Source: an uncultured Ruminococcus sp.
Lineage (GTDB): Bacteria > Bacillota > Clostridia > Oscillospirales > Ruminococcaceae
Assembly: GCA_934435205.1 (NCBI GenBank)
Contig: CAKSAK010000001.1
Span: 186,001 to 250,000, forward strand
DNA length: 64,000 nucleotides
Reading direction: 5' to 3'
A program made the translations under genes and the position numbers. This document shows, piece after piece, positions 1 through 8,599 of the stretch. Within the stretch, counting starts at the first letter, position 1. Each line of letters opens with the position of its first letter. A model generated the notes under the pieces. The model was not told where the DNA came from. It worked only from the letters and a program-made list of their open reading frames with translations, and did not search any database.

Positions 1-2448
1 CTCACAAGGTTTAAATACGCCTATGGCTCTGAGCTTGATTGGGGCGGACAGCACTATGCTATCCCTGATTATTTCAGAAAGCTCTTTTACAAAACAGGGG
101 ACTTTTTCCCCTCCTTTGCCCCGAACATAGGCTGTGGAGAGAACATCTACAATTTATCGTATTATGGGCTTTATTCGCCTATAATACTGTTTTCATATCT
201 CCTGCCCTTCGTGAAAATGTCCACCTATATACAGATAGTATCTATAATAGGCGTTATAGCAAGCTTGTGGATATTCTATATATGGATGCGGCAGAAATTC
301 ACAGACAACACAGCGTTTGCACTGAGCTTTGTATTCCTCTTTTCAGCGCCACTTATCTTCCACAGTCACAGGCACATAATGTTCGTGAATTATATGCCTT
401 TCCTGCTTCTTGGCTTTATGGCTATCGAGGATTATTTTGAGGGCAAAAGAAAATACATGGTGACGCTGTGGGCATTTTTGATGCTCATGACAAGCTATTT
501 CTTTGCGGTGTCAGGTCTTGCGGCAATGGCAGTATATGGCGTTTACCGCTGGCTGAAAATAAATGAAAAGCCAACTTTCAAGAAGTTCTGCAAAGACGGA
601 ACAGCATTTGCTTTCAGACTTATCCTAGCGGTGATAATGGCTTGCGTGCTTATACTGCCGACACTTCACTGTATGCTCTCAGGCAGAGAGGCTGGAAACA
701 GCCATGTTGATCTCAAGTCGTTCATACCTGGGGTAAACTTGAAATTCCTGCTCTATTATCACTACTCAATGGGGCTTTGCCTTTTCACAGTGCTTAGTAT
801 AATATCGGCGGTGTTCTCAAAACAACGTTGCAGAAGATTTCTCGGGATCGTTATGGTGGTAATAGCCACCTGCCCTATAATAGTCTATATGCTAAACGGC
901 ACGCTGTATGTTGACCCGAAAGTTCTTATACCTTTCCTGCCTCTCGGTATGCTCCTTTTCGGACACACCTATTTTGATATAATAAGAGGAAAGCTAAAGC
1001 TTAAACCCCTTGCAGTGATAACCCTTTTAGTTGCATTGGCAGGAGTTTTCTGGTTCAAGACCACCAAAAAGATAGAGTTTTATATCATCGCTGACTTCGT
1101 TGTACTTATGTCCAGCCTGTTTGTATACAGACGGTGCAAAAAAGAGTTCATACTCAATATAGGAATGTCCCTTTGCCTCGTGGTATCCACAGTATATGCC
1201 AACTTTGCAGACAAGCTTGTGCCTTTAAGTGAGCTTGAATATGACAACAGCAGTGATATGAATACACTTGCAGATTATGTCGGCTCGCAAGAGGAGATAT
1301 CGAGGACTTCAAACTGCGTTGACGAAGTGAACACAGTGAACATGATATATAATGCAGATTATTACACCATGTCAATATATTCCTCACTGCACAATAAAGA
1401 TTACAACAAATTTTATTACAGCGAGATATACAACGAAAATTCATACCGCAACACTTCCCTCACCACTCAGACAAGAAGCCTTATTGCTGATATGTATTTT
1501 TCAAACAAATATCTTATCACTGACGACCCCATAAAGGCAGTGTCAGGCTACAAGAAGATAAAAGAAAGCGGAAGCCTTTCACTTTATGAAAACAAAGACG
1601 TTCTGCCTTTCGGATATGCTACCGATAACCTTATCGGCAGAAAAGAATATAATTCCCTGAATTATCCTTACTCAGTGGAAGCTCTTTTCAACAATATAAT
1701 AGTTGAGGATAAGACGGAAAAGTCATTTTCATCTGATATCAAAAAGGTGCGCTCACTTAATTTTACAGAATGCGACCAGATAAAGCGTGAATGGGGAAAA
1801 TACACCATTGACGCTAAAAAGCCTTTCACACAGGAGATAACGCTTCCCGAAACGCTCACGAACAATGAGATAATGTTTGTATCTTTCAATGTGAACAATG
1901 ATATAAAGGGTGGCAGAAAGGACGCTTGGGTGTCCATAAACGGCAATAAAAACAAACTAACCGCACCTGATTGGAAGTATTACAATAATAACAGACGTTT
2001 TGAATATGTCATAACCACAGGTCAGAGCTATAGCGCAGATAATGTCACAGTGAAATTCTCTGACGGCAGATATGAGATAACCAACGTCCGCTGTTATGTC
2101 ATCGACAAAGACAGCCTTATGTGTGACGTTGACCCGTTTATGATAGACAAAAAGACCTCTCACGGAGATGTGATAAACGGCACTATAGACGTTAAAAATG
2201 ACGGCTATTTCACCATTTCCATTCCGTATACCGACGGCTTCACCGCCGAGATCGACGGCAAAGATGTGCAGTGCGAAAAGACCGACACTGCTTTCCTTGG
2301 CTTTAAAATACCAAAGGGCAGCCACAGCATAAAGATAACCTTTACTGCGCCGCTGCTCCACAAGGGCATAGTTCTCTCAGGGGCTGGCTTGCTCATATTC
2401 ATAGCAAGCGTTATTATTGACAGAAGAAAATCAAAAGCTTCAAAGTAG
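1..2448 (+). CDS. YfhO family polytopic membrane protein (5' end outside window)
   Basis: The frame is open from base 1, so the gene starts upstream; 815 codons are visible. The first ATG (211) is not the real start, because the residues before it (GCGENIYNLSYYGLYSPIIL) are the conserved YfhO motif that follows the first extracytoplasmic loop. Many membrane segments run to about visible codon 430. A soluble region of about 350 residues follows, then one last membrane helix and a basic tail. The end of the soluble region has the family pattern of a GFTAEIDGK strand followed by FLGFKIPKGSH. Bacillus YfhO is linked to glycosylation of lipoteichoic acid; the substrate here is unknown. A strong terminator follows the stop, so it is the last gene of its transcript. 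Confidence 0.85.
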   Translation, partial: LTRFKYAYGSELDWGGQHYAIPDYFRKLFYKTGDFFPSFAPNIGCGENIYNLSYYGLYSPIILFSYLLPFVKMSTYIQIVSIIGVIASLWIFYIWMRQKFTDNTAFALSFVFLFSAPLIFHSHRHIMFVNYMPFLLLGFMAIEDYFEGKRKYMVTLWAFLMLMTSYFFAVSGLAAMAVYGVYRWLKINEKPTFKKFCKDGTAFAFRLILAVIMACVLILPTLHCMLSGREAGNSHVDLKSFIPGVNLKFLLYYHYSMGLCLFTVLSIISAVFSKQRCRRFLGIVMVVIATCPIIVYMLNGTLYVDPKVLIPFLPLGMLLFGHTYFDIIRGKLKLKPLAVITLLVALAGVFWFKTTKKIEFYIIADFVVLMSSLFVYRRCKKEFILNIGMSLCLVVSTVYANFADKLVPLSELEYDNSSDMNTLADYVGSQEEISRTSNCVDEVNTVNMIYNADYYTMSIYSSLHNKDYNKFYYSEIYNENSYRNTSLTTQTRSLIADMYFSNKYLITDDPIKAVSGYKKIKESGSLSLYENKDVLPFGYATDNLIGRKEYNSLNYPYSVEALFNNIIVEDKTEKSFSSDIKKVRSLNFTECDQIKREWGKYTIDAKKPFTQEITLPETLTNNEIMFVSFNVNNDIKGGRKDAWVSINGNKNKLTAPDWKYYNNNRRFEYVITTGQSYSADNVTVKFSDGRYEITNVRCYVIDKDSLMCDVDPFMIDKKTSHGDVINGTIDVKNDGYFTISIPYTDGFTAEIDGKDVQCEKTDTAFLGFKIPKGSHSIKITFTAPLLHKGIVLSGAGLLIFIASVIIDRRKSKASK

Positions 2449-2460
2449 GAAAAAATAAAA

Positions 2461-2491
2461 GCGACAGAAATCTAATTCTGTCGCTTTTTTT
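2461..2491 (+). terminator. Rho-independent terminator of the yfhO-like gene
   Basis: A 9-bp perfect stem (GCGACAGAA / TTCTGTCGC) with a 6-nt loop is followed by seven T. It lies 13 bases after the stop codon. Confidence 0.9.
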
Positions 2492-2566
2492 GTCGTATGT
2501 TTAGGTTTGTCTATTCACTTATTACATAAAATATGATAAAATAACAGAGTGATTGTGTGACTTTTG

Positions 2567-3127
2567 TCAAAGGTTCTGCCTGAATCCCTCACCGATAGTA
2601 ACATTTTCGTATGCAAGCTCACGCATTTTCAGCATTACGTCATGTGGGGTTTCTTTCATTCCGCCTGTTGCCCAATCTATTATTATTCCGCAGTAGCCAT
2701 GAGAATAGAAATCGGCAAAGAATTTCGCCTTATCGGAACGCTTTCTGGTTATAGCAACAGCATGATAGAAAAATCTGATAAACAGCTTGTGCATACTTCT
2801 GAAAAGATAATGCTCGAATATCTTTTCGTTGCTTTTGAGCGTGTTTGAGTAAAAACGCTTGTCTTTAAGCATATTTACGAGAAATCCCTCAAGGCGCTCA
2901 TACCAGTTGTCATAGTTTACGCCTTTGGTGATGTCAGCAAAAAGCTCATGAAGATAGATATAGCTCAAAAGCTCATATTTATCCTGAAAATGGTAATAAA
3001 AAGACTGGCGGTTAAGACCGCACTCGCCTGTTATATCGGATATGGATATTTTATCAAAGGGTTTTTGCTCGCAGAGTTTTTTCAGTGAATCACACAAAGC
3101 ACTTTTGGTTATCGCAGAGCTTGACAT
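2567..3127 (-). CDS. TetR/AcrR family transcriptional regulator
   Basis: This 186-residue protein has the TetR helix-turn-helix at residues 10-55 (ISISDITGECGLNRQSFYYH, then FQDKYELLSYIY). It is followed by an all-helical ligand and dimer domain like that of the DhaS-type TetR_C group. The gene is divergent from glgB with 187 bases between the start codons. Its own promoter carries a palindrome in the spacer, consistent with autorepression. Its inducer and other targets cannot be read from the sequence. Control of glgB is possible from position but is not shown. Confidence 0.9.
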   Translation of the reverse strand: MSSSAITKSALCDSLKKLCEQKPFDKISISDITGECGLNRQSFYYHFQDKYELLSYIYLHELFADITKGVNYDNWYERLEGFLVNMLKDKRFYSNTLKSNEKIFEHYLFRSMHKLFIRFFYHAVAITRKRSDKAKFFADFYSHGYCGIIIDWATGGMKETPHDVMLKMRELAYENVTIGEGFRQNL

Positions 3128-3233
3128 TTAACTACATTCCTTTCAGATTCATAACGACAAAAGGTCTTTTTTGAAGAAAAATCAGACTAAGCTGAATTAA
3201 TGTCAAAAAAACAGACAATTCGCACTAACTTTC

Positions 3234-3261
3234 ATTATATCATAATTTTATGAAATTTCAA
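3234..3261 (-). promoter_or_regulatory. tetR promoter with palindromic operator candidate in the spacer
   Basis: On the minus strand TTGAAA (3256-3261) and TATAAT (3234-3239) are 16 bp apart. The inverted repeat TCATAA-TT-TTATGA (3240-3253) fills the spacer, the usual place for a TetR autorepression site. That the adjacent TetR protein binds here is inference. Confidence 0.6.
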
Positions 3262-3314
3262 TAACTTTTTATAAATATTTTATCATTATCATATTTTTTG
3301 CAGGGGGAAACGGC

Positions 3315-5099
3315 ATGAAAAACAATATCATCACAGAATTTATAAATGGTCAAAGCTGTAGGGCGTATGAAGCCCTTGGGGCAGTAAAAATGGAGAACGG
3401 CATAAGATTTTCCACCTATGCGCCCCACGCAAGGAAGGTAGAGCTTTGCCTTAATGGGGATATTATCCCTATGGAATGCGATGAGCTTGGGGTATGGAGC
3501 GTTGAACGCCCTGCAAAAGAGGGCGACATTTATCAGTATGTTATCACAACGCCTACTCTTGAAAAGCACTACCGCTCAGACCCTTTTGCGGTATACAGCG
3601 AGGTAAGACCGAAAAATGCGTCTGTGGTGTATGATATCGACAGCTATAACTGGAATGACCAAGAATGGCTCTCAAAGCGTGACAAATGCTATGAAAAGCC
3701 TATGAACATATATGAGGTACATTTCGGCTCGTGGCGCATAAAAGAGGGAAAAGAAGAGACCGACCGCTTTTACACCTATGAAGAAATGATAGACCTGCTC
3801 ATTCCTTATGTAAAGGAAATGGGCTATACCCATATCGAGCTTCTGCCACTGACGGAATATCCTTATGACGGCTCATGGGGCTATCAGGTGTCTGGATATT
3901 TCTCCGCAACCAGCCGCTACGGCGACCCTAGAGGGCTTATGAAGTTCATAGACGCTTGTCATGCGGAAAATATCGGCATTATTCTGGACTTTGTTCCCGT
4001 ACATTTTGTCCGTGACTTCTATGCCCTGCACATTTATGACGGAGGCTTCCTCTTTGAAAGCGACAACGAGTATGACCGATACTCCGAGTGGGGTACTGCC
4101 CTGTTTGACTACACAAAGCCTCATGTGCTGAGCTTTGTAAAATCCTCAGTTAATTTCTGGATAGAAAAATATCATGTTGACGGATTGAGATATGACGCAG
4201 TTGCAAACCTTATCTATCGTCACGGCCACACCGACGACGCTGTGAACGACAGCGGTATATGGTTCTTGAAGAACACTAATTACGCCATTCAGAAAATGCA
4301 CCCTGACGTTATGCTTTTCGCAGAAGACTCCACAAACTACACAAAGGTAACTGCCCCTGTTGAGTTCGGCGGACTTGGTTTTGACTATAAATGGGATCTG
4401 GGCTTCATGAACGATACCATAAACTACATAAAAACGCCCCCATATGAGCGCAGAAATCATCACAATAAAATGACTTTCTCCATGAGCTATTTCTATAATG
4501 ACCTTTTCATTCTTCCTTATTCCCACGACGAGGTAGTTCACGGCAAGAAAACCATGGTGGATAAGGTGTTCGGCAGTCAGCAGGAGCAGTTTGCTACCAT
4601 AAGAGCACTGTATACCTTCCAGTTCACTCACCCGGGCAAGAAACTCAACTTCATGGGCAACGAGCTTGGCGAATATCTTGAATGGCGTGACGAAAAAGAG
4701 CTTGGCTGGAACTTGCTCACTTATCCTATACACGATTCATTACACGAGTATGTGAAAGCTCTCCACAAGCTTTATCTCGAACAGCCTGCACTTTATAAGT
4801 CTGACTATAATTCCACATCTTTCCGCTGGATAGACGCAGACAACAAAAATCAGTGCATCTATGCCTACCGCAGAAGCGACCCTTCCGGTAAGACGCTTTA
4901 TATGGTGTTCAATTTTTCCGGAAGCTATCAGAACTATAGCCTGAAGGTCGAGCAAAACGGAGCCTACAAAGAGCTTCTCAACTCTGACCGTGATATTTAT
5001 AGTGGCTCAAACTGCATAAACAGCGGTCTTTACACCACCAACTATAGACTGCCACTCAGGCTCGCACCTCTCAGCAGCGTGATAATTACCACAGAATGA
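3315..5099 (+). CDS. glgB: 1,4-alpha-glucan branching enzyme
   Basis: The enzyme forms alpha-1,6 branches in glycogen. The 594-residue protein has an N-terminal CBM48-like domain (about residues 15-105) and a GH13 barrel. Visible GH13 regions are DFVPVHF (region I), DGLRYDAV with the nucleophile Asp near 294, AEDS with the acid Glu near 337, and YSHDEVVHG with Asp near 405. The C-terminal beta domain follows. The start is the ATG behind AGGGGG (3302-3307). The protein is short for GlgB, which is common in Clostridia. No terminator is evident after it. Part of glgA lies at the far end of the window, so the two genes are not in one operon. Confidence 0.96.
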   Translation: MKNNIITEFINGQSCRAYEALGAVKMENGIRFSTYAPHARKVELCLNGDIIPMECDELGVWSVERPAKEGDIYQYVITTPTLEKHYRSDPFAVYSEVRPKNASVVYDIDSYNWNDQEWLSKRDKCYEKPMNIYEVHFGSWRIKEGKEETDRFYTYEEMIDLLIPYVKEMGYTHIELLPLTEYPYDGSWGYQVSGYFSATSRYGDPRGLMKFIDACHAENIGIILDFVPVHFVRDFYALHIYDGGFLFESDNEYDRYSEWGTALFDYTKPHVLSFVKSSVNFWIEKYHVDGLRYDAVANLIYRHGHTDDAVNDSGIWFLKNTNYAIQKMHPDVMLFAEDSTNYTKVTAPVEFGGLGFDYKWDLGFMNDTINYIKTPPYERRNHHNKMTFSMSYFYNDLFILPYSHDEVVHGKKTMVDKVFGSQQEQFATIRALYTFQFTHPGKKLNFMGNELGEYLEWRDEKELGWNLLTYPIHDSLHEYVKALHKLYLEQPALYKSDYNSTSFRWIDADNKNQCIYAYRRSDPSGKTLYMVFNFSGSYQNYSLKVEQNGAYKELLNSDRDIYSGSNCINSGLYTTNYRLPLRLAPLSSVIITTE

Positions 5100-5129
5100 G
5101 AAAAAAATATTAAAAATCATAAAATACTA

Positions 5130-5158
5130 TTGCAAAATGGCGAAATATGCGTTATAAT
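5130..5158 (+). promoter_or_regulatory. Promoter of the Fe-S scaffold/GGGtGRT pair
   Basis: TTGCAA (5130-5135) and a perfect TATAAT (5153-5158) are 17 bp apart, about 60 bases before the start codon. Confidence 0.8.
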
Positions 5159-5218
5159 ATGAGTGTATGTAATATACAACATTTACACCAAAATCATTTG
5201 AGAGGAGTTATGTAAATA

Positions 5219-5911
5219 ATGGTTTATTCTCACGAAGTTGAAACAATGTGCCCTATCGCTCAGGGCGTTGCTCACGGTGCAGCTCCAATTCCAGAAGAAG
5301 CAAAGTGGGTAAAAGCTAAGGAAATCAAGGATATCTCAGGCTTTACACACGGTATCGGCTGGTGTGCTCCACAGCAGGGCTGCTGCAAGCTGACACTTAA
5401 CGTAAAAGAGGGCGTTATCCAGGAATGTCTCGTTGAAACTATCGGCTGCTCAGGTATGACACACTCTGCTGCTATGGCATCAGAGATCCTTCCAGGCAGA
5501 ACAGTTCTCGAGGCTCTTAACACAGACCTCGTTTGCGACGCTATCAACACAGCTATGAGAGAGCTTTTCCTCCAGATCGTTTACGGTCGTTCACAGAGCG
5601 CGTTCTCTGAGGGCGGTCTTGTAGTAGGCGCTGGTCTTGAGGACCTTGGTAAGGGACTTCGTTCACAGGTAGGTACTATGTATGGTACACTTGCAAAGGG
5701 TCCTAGATACCTTGAAATGACAGACGGCTATGTTACAGGTCTTGCACTTAACGAAGATGACGAGATCATCGGCTACAAGTTTGTAAACTTCGGCAAGATG
5801 ATGGACTTCATCAAGGCTGGCGACGATGCTAACACTGCTTTTGAGAAAGCACAGGGTCAGTACGGCAGAGTAGCTGACGCTGTTAAGATCGTTGACCCAA
5901 GAAAAGAATAA
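5219..5911 (+). CDS. Iron-sulfur cluster assembly scaffold-like protein (NifU N-terminal family)
   Basis: The 230-residue protein resembles the NifU/IscU N-terminal scaffold fold. Cysteine-rich stretches lie near residues 49-59 (GWCAPQQGCC) and 80-84 (IGCSGM), where scaffold proteins place cluster ligands. A C-terminal region of unknown role follows residue 130. The RBS AGAGGAG is at 5201-5207. The GGGtGRT gene follows after 15 bases, and this pairing is common in Firmicutes. Codon choice is strongly biased (ACA, GCT, GTT, AGA), as in highly expressed genes. The client enzyme is not known; a general Fe-S role is inference from the family. Confidence 0.82.
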   Translation: MVYSHEVETMCPIAQGVAHGAAPIPEEAKWVKAKEIKDISGFTHGIGWCAPQQGCCKLTLNVKEGVIQECLVETIGCSGMTHSAAMASEILPGRTVLEALNTDLVCDAINTAMRELFLQIVYGRSQSAFSEGGLVVGAGLEDLGKGLRSQVGTMYGTLAKGPRYLEMTDGYVTGLALNEDDEIIGYKFVNFGKMMDFIKAGDDANTAFEKAQGQYGRVADAVKIVDPRKE

Positions 5912-5926
5912 GGAGGATTTGTTACA

Positions 5927-6925
5927 ATGGCTTTATTTGAATCATATGAGAGAAGAGAAAAGCAGATCCTTGCTGTTATCAATCAGTACGGTATCAATAC
6001 AATAGAAGAGTGTGCTGACATATGCAAGGCTAAGGGTCTTGACATTTATAAGCTCGTTGAGGGCATTCAGCCTATCTGCTTCGAGAACGCAAAGTGGGCT
6101 TACACAGTAGGCTGCGCTATCGCTATCAAGAAGGGCTGCACAAGAGCTGCTGACGCTGCTGCTGCTATCGGTGAGGGACTTCAGGCTTTCTGTATCCCTG
6201 GTTCAGTTGCTGACCAGAGAAAGGTTGGTCTTGGTCACGGTAACCTCGGCAAGATGCTTCTTGAAGAGGATACAGAGTGCTTCGCATTCCTCGCAGGCCA
6301 CGAGTCATTCGCTGCTGCTGAGGGCGCTATCGGTATCGCTGAGAAGGCTAACAAGGTTAGAACAAAGCCTCTGAGAGTTATTCTTAACGGTCTTGGCAAG
6401 GACGCTGCACAGATCATCGCTAGAATCAACGGCTTCACATACGTTGAAACAGAAATGGATTACTACACAGGCGAAGTTAAGGAAGTATTCCGCAAGGCAT
6501 ACTCTGACGGTCTGAGAGCTAAGGTAAACTGCTACGGTGCTAACGATGTTACCGAGGGCGTTGCTATCATGTGGAAAGAGAACGTAGACGTTTCTATCAC
6601 AGGTAACTCAACAAACCCAACAAGATTCCAGCACCCAGTTGCAGGTACATACAAGAAGGAAAGACTTGAGAAGGGCAAGAAGTACTTCTCAGTAGCTTCA
6701 GGCGGAGGAACAGGTAGAACTCTGCACCCAGATAACATGGCTGCTGGTCCTGCTTCTTACGGTATGACAGATACAATGGGAAGAATGCACAGCGACGCTC
6801 AGTTTGCTGGTTCTTCTTCAGTTCCTGCACACGTTGAGATGATGGGTCTTATAGGTATGGGCAACAACCCAATGGTTGGTGCTACAGTTGCTTGCGCAGT
6901 TGCAGTTGAAGAGGCTATGAAGTAA
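5927..6925 (+). CDS. GGGtGRT family protein
   Basis: This 332-residue protein contains the family signature GGGTGRTLHP at about residues 259-268 and the typical glycine-rich end (MGLIGMGNNPMVGATVA). The family is named for this motif and has no established biochemical role. It is found next to the NifU-like scaffold gene in many anaerobes. Start: ATG behind AAGGAGG, 15 bases after the partner's stop, so the two are co-transcribed. The codon usage is as biased as in rpmE, suggesting high expression. The motif could bind a nucleotide or cofactor, but that is a guess. Confidence 0.9.
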   Translation: MALFESYERREKQILAVINQYGINTIEECADICKAKGLDIYKLVEGIQPICFENAKWAYTVGCAIAIKKGCTRAADAAAAIGEGLQAFCIPGSVADQRKVGLGHGNLGKMLLEEDTECFAFLAGHESFAAAEGAIGIAEKANKVRTKPLRVILNGLGKDAAQIIARINGFTYVETEMDYYTGEVKEVFRKAYSDGLRAKVNCYGANDVTEGVAIMWKENVDVSITGNSTNPTRFQHPVAGTYKKERLEKGKKYFSVASGGGTGRTLHPDNMAAGPASYGMTDTMGRMHSDAQFAGSSSVPAHVEMMGLIGMGNNPMVGATVACAVAVEEAMK

Positions 6926-6986
6926 GGTTTTAAGCCACTTCGCAGGTTTTGCAAGAAATTGTAAATTTACTTTTTATGTAAAAAAA

Positions 6987-7027
6987 TTGTCCACTGTCCA
7001 CGGATCGTCCACGAAAAATGTGGACAA
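6987..7027. other. Cluster of GTCCAC motifs (DnaA-box-like)
   Basis: Within 41 bases there are TTGTCCAC, TGTCCAC and CGTCCAC in one direction and GTGGACAA in the other. The outer copies form an inverted repeat. TTGTCCACA differs by one base from the DnaA box TTATCCACA. The cluster lies between the GGGtGRT stop and its terminator. Function is unknown. Confidence 0.35.
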
Positions 7028-7057
7028 CGATAAGACTTCGTGTTCAAAAAAATATCA

Positions 7058-7096
7058 GTAAGGCGTTAGAACAAAATCTAACGCCTTACTTTTTTT
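7058..7096 (+). terminator. Terminator of the scaffold/GGGtGRT operon
   Basis: A perfect 13-bp stem (GTAAGGCGTTAGA and its complement) with a 6-nt loop is followed by seven T. Confidence 0.93.
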
Positions 7097-7200
7097 ATGC
7101 AAAAAGACCTCCCCATGCTGTAAGAAAGGTCTGACGACCAAACTAAAGCACAGGAAGGTCAATATCACAAATACAAGCTCAAAACTGCATAATGACCATA

Positions 7201-7737
7201 TCAAAAGAACTTTGCGATATCCTCAACAGCTCTCCTTTTAGGTCTTGCAGGGGCTTCTGCAGGATAGCCAACGGCTATAACTGATACTACAGTCTCGCTT
7301 TCAGGTATGTCAAGAACCTCACGGAGCTTCTCTCCGTCCCTGATGCCCATTACAAGCGAGCCTAAGCCAAGCTCAGCCGCTTTGAGAAGAAGTATCTCAT
7401 TATGCAGACCAAGGTCGTAAAAGCCCCAGCCGTTGCCGACTTCATTATCAGGGTTGCCCTCTTTGTCAAAGCCTGCTCTTGTATGTACAAAAGTCGTTAC
7501 AAGAAGCGCCGCATTTTCAGACCTTTCTCTGTTAAATCCAGGCAAGCACTCCTCTCTTACCCTCTTTGTCATCTCGTCGCTGAGAACGCAGTAATACCTT
7601 GCAGTTTCAGAGTTTTTCCACGATGGTGCTTCTGTTGCGGCAGCTATGAGTGTTTCTATCTGCTCTTTTGTTACCTTTTTACTGCCGTCATATTTTCTTA
7701 TGCTTCTTCTGCTTTCAATAAGCTTCTGAAATTCCAT
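7201..7737 (-). CDS. Nitroreductase family FMN-dependent oxidoreductase
   Basis: The 178-residue protein has the family N-terminus RRSIRKYDGS, the helix ATEAPSWKNSETARYY, and the later LGLGSLVMGIRDGEKLREVL and AVGYPAE segments. These form the FMN site and dimer fold of small nitroreductases. Members reduce nitro compounds, quinones or flavins with NAD(P)H; the substrate cannot be told from the sequence. It stands alone on the minus strand, divergent from the ABC ATPase, with its own promoter. Confidence 0.92.
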   Translation of the reverse strand: MEFQKLIESRRSIRKYDGSKKVTKEQIETLIAAATEAPSWKNSETARYYCVLSDEMTKRVREECLPGFNRERSENAALLVTTFVHTRAGFDKEGNPDNEVGNGWGFYDLGLHNEILLLKAAELGLGSLVMGIRDGEKLREVLDIPESETVVSVIAVGYPAEAPARPKRRAVEDIAKFF

Positions 7738-7786
7738 TTATATCTCTCCTTGTCAAAATGTGAGGCTCACGCCTATTTCAGATACA

Positions 7787-7815
7787 ATTATAACATATCA
7801 TTTCCACCATTTCAA
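7787..7815 (-). promoter_or_regulatory. Nitroreductase promoter
   Basis: On the minus strand TTGAAA (7810-7815) and TATAAT (7787-7792) are 17 bp apart. A small GGC-GTGA-GCC hairpin sits in the 5' leader at about 7763-7772. Confidence 0.75.
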
Positions 7816-7828
7816 GTAGCAAAAGCCC

Positions 7829-7857
7829 TTGAAATGTTCATATTATTGTGATACAAT
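7829..7857 (+). promoter_or_regulatory. Promoter of the ABC ATPase/GH74-like unit
   Basis: TTGAAA (7829-7834) and TACAAT (7852-7857) are 17 bp apart, with TGA directly before the -10. It lies back to back with the nitroreductase promoter. Confidence 0.75.
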
Positions 7858-7886
7858 AACGTAAAGACAATATGGGGGTGCAGACT

Positions 7887-8588
7887 ATGAGCTTTGTAAA
7901 ATTCGAGAACGTTTATAAAAGATACAAAATGGGTGAGATAACCATAAATGCCGCTGACGGTGTTTCATTTGAGATAGAAAAGGGCGAATTTGCTGTTATA
8001 GTAGGTGCAAGCGGTGCAGGAAAAACTACTATACTTAATATGCTCGGCGGCATGGATACCTGCGACGAGGGAAAGATACTCGTTGACGGCAAGGACGTTG
8101 CCACTTTTAATAAAAAGCAGCTCACAACATACCGCAGATATGACATCGGATTTGTTTTTCAGTTTTATAACCTTGTGAATAATCTTACCGCCAAGGAAAA
8201 CGTAGAGCTTGCCACACAGATATGCACACACGCTTCACAGCCTGAGGAAGTGCTTAAAAAGGTGGGACTTGAGGACAGAATGAACAACTTCCCCTCCCAG
8301 CTTTCAGGTGGTGAACAGCAGCGTGTTTCTATCGCACGAGCATTGGCGAAAAATCCTAAGCTTCTTCTTTGTGATGAACCGACAGGCGCTCTTGATTACA
8401 ACACAGGTAAAAATATCCTCAGACTTTTGCAGGATACCTGCCGAAATGACGGTGTGACAGTTATAGTCATCACTCACAACTCTGCAATCGCACCAATGGC
8501 TGACAGAGTTATAACCGTCAAAAACAGCAAGGTCGACAAAGTAGAGATAAACAAAGACCCGGTTGACGTTTCTACCATCGAATGGTAA
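7887..8588 (+). CDS. ABC transporter ATP-binding protein (MacB/LolD type) without adjacent permease
   Basis: The 233-residue ATPase has Walker A GASGAGKTT (about residues 38-46), a Q-loop at FVFQFYN, the signature LSGGEQQR, Walker B LLLCDEP and the H-loop VITHN. The sequence is of the type that serves FtsX-like permeases of the antimicrobial peptide or lipoprotein class. The start is set at the ATG at 7887, since GGGGGTG (7874-7880) is well spaced for it; an ATG at 7872 lies inside that RBS. No permease gene follows. A GH74-type gene starts 11 bases after the stop instead, so the partner is elsewhere or was lost. Confidence 0.9.
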   Translation: MSFVKFENVYKRYKMGEITINAADGVSFEIEKGEFAVIVGASGAGKTTILNMLGGMDTCDEGKILVDGKDVATFNKKQLTTYRRYDIGFVFQFYNLVNNLTAKENVELATQICTHASQPEEVLKKVGLEDRMNNFPSQLSGGEQQRVSIARALAKNPKLLLCDEPTGALDYNTGKNILRLLQDTCRNDGVTVIVITHNSAIAPMADRVITVKNSKVDKVEINKDPVDVSTIEW

Positions 8589-8599
8589 CGGAGAAATAT

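Noticed and set aside
2564..2848. 94-codon plus-strand frame opposite the TetR gene
   Set aside because: Shadow frame with no RBS on the strand opposite a clear TetR protein.
4146..4733. 195-codon minus-strand frame within glgB
   Set aside because: Shadow of GH13 coding sequence with no RBS.
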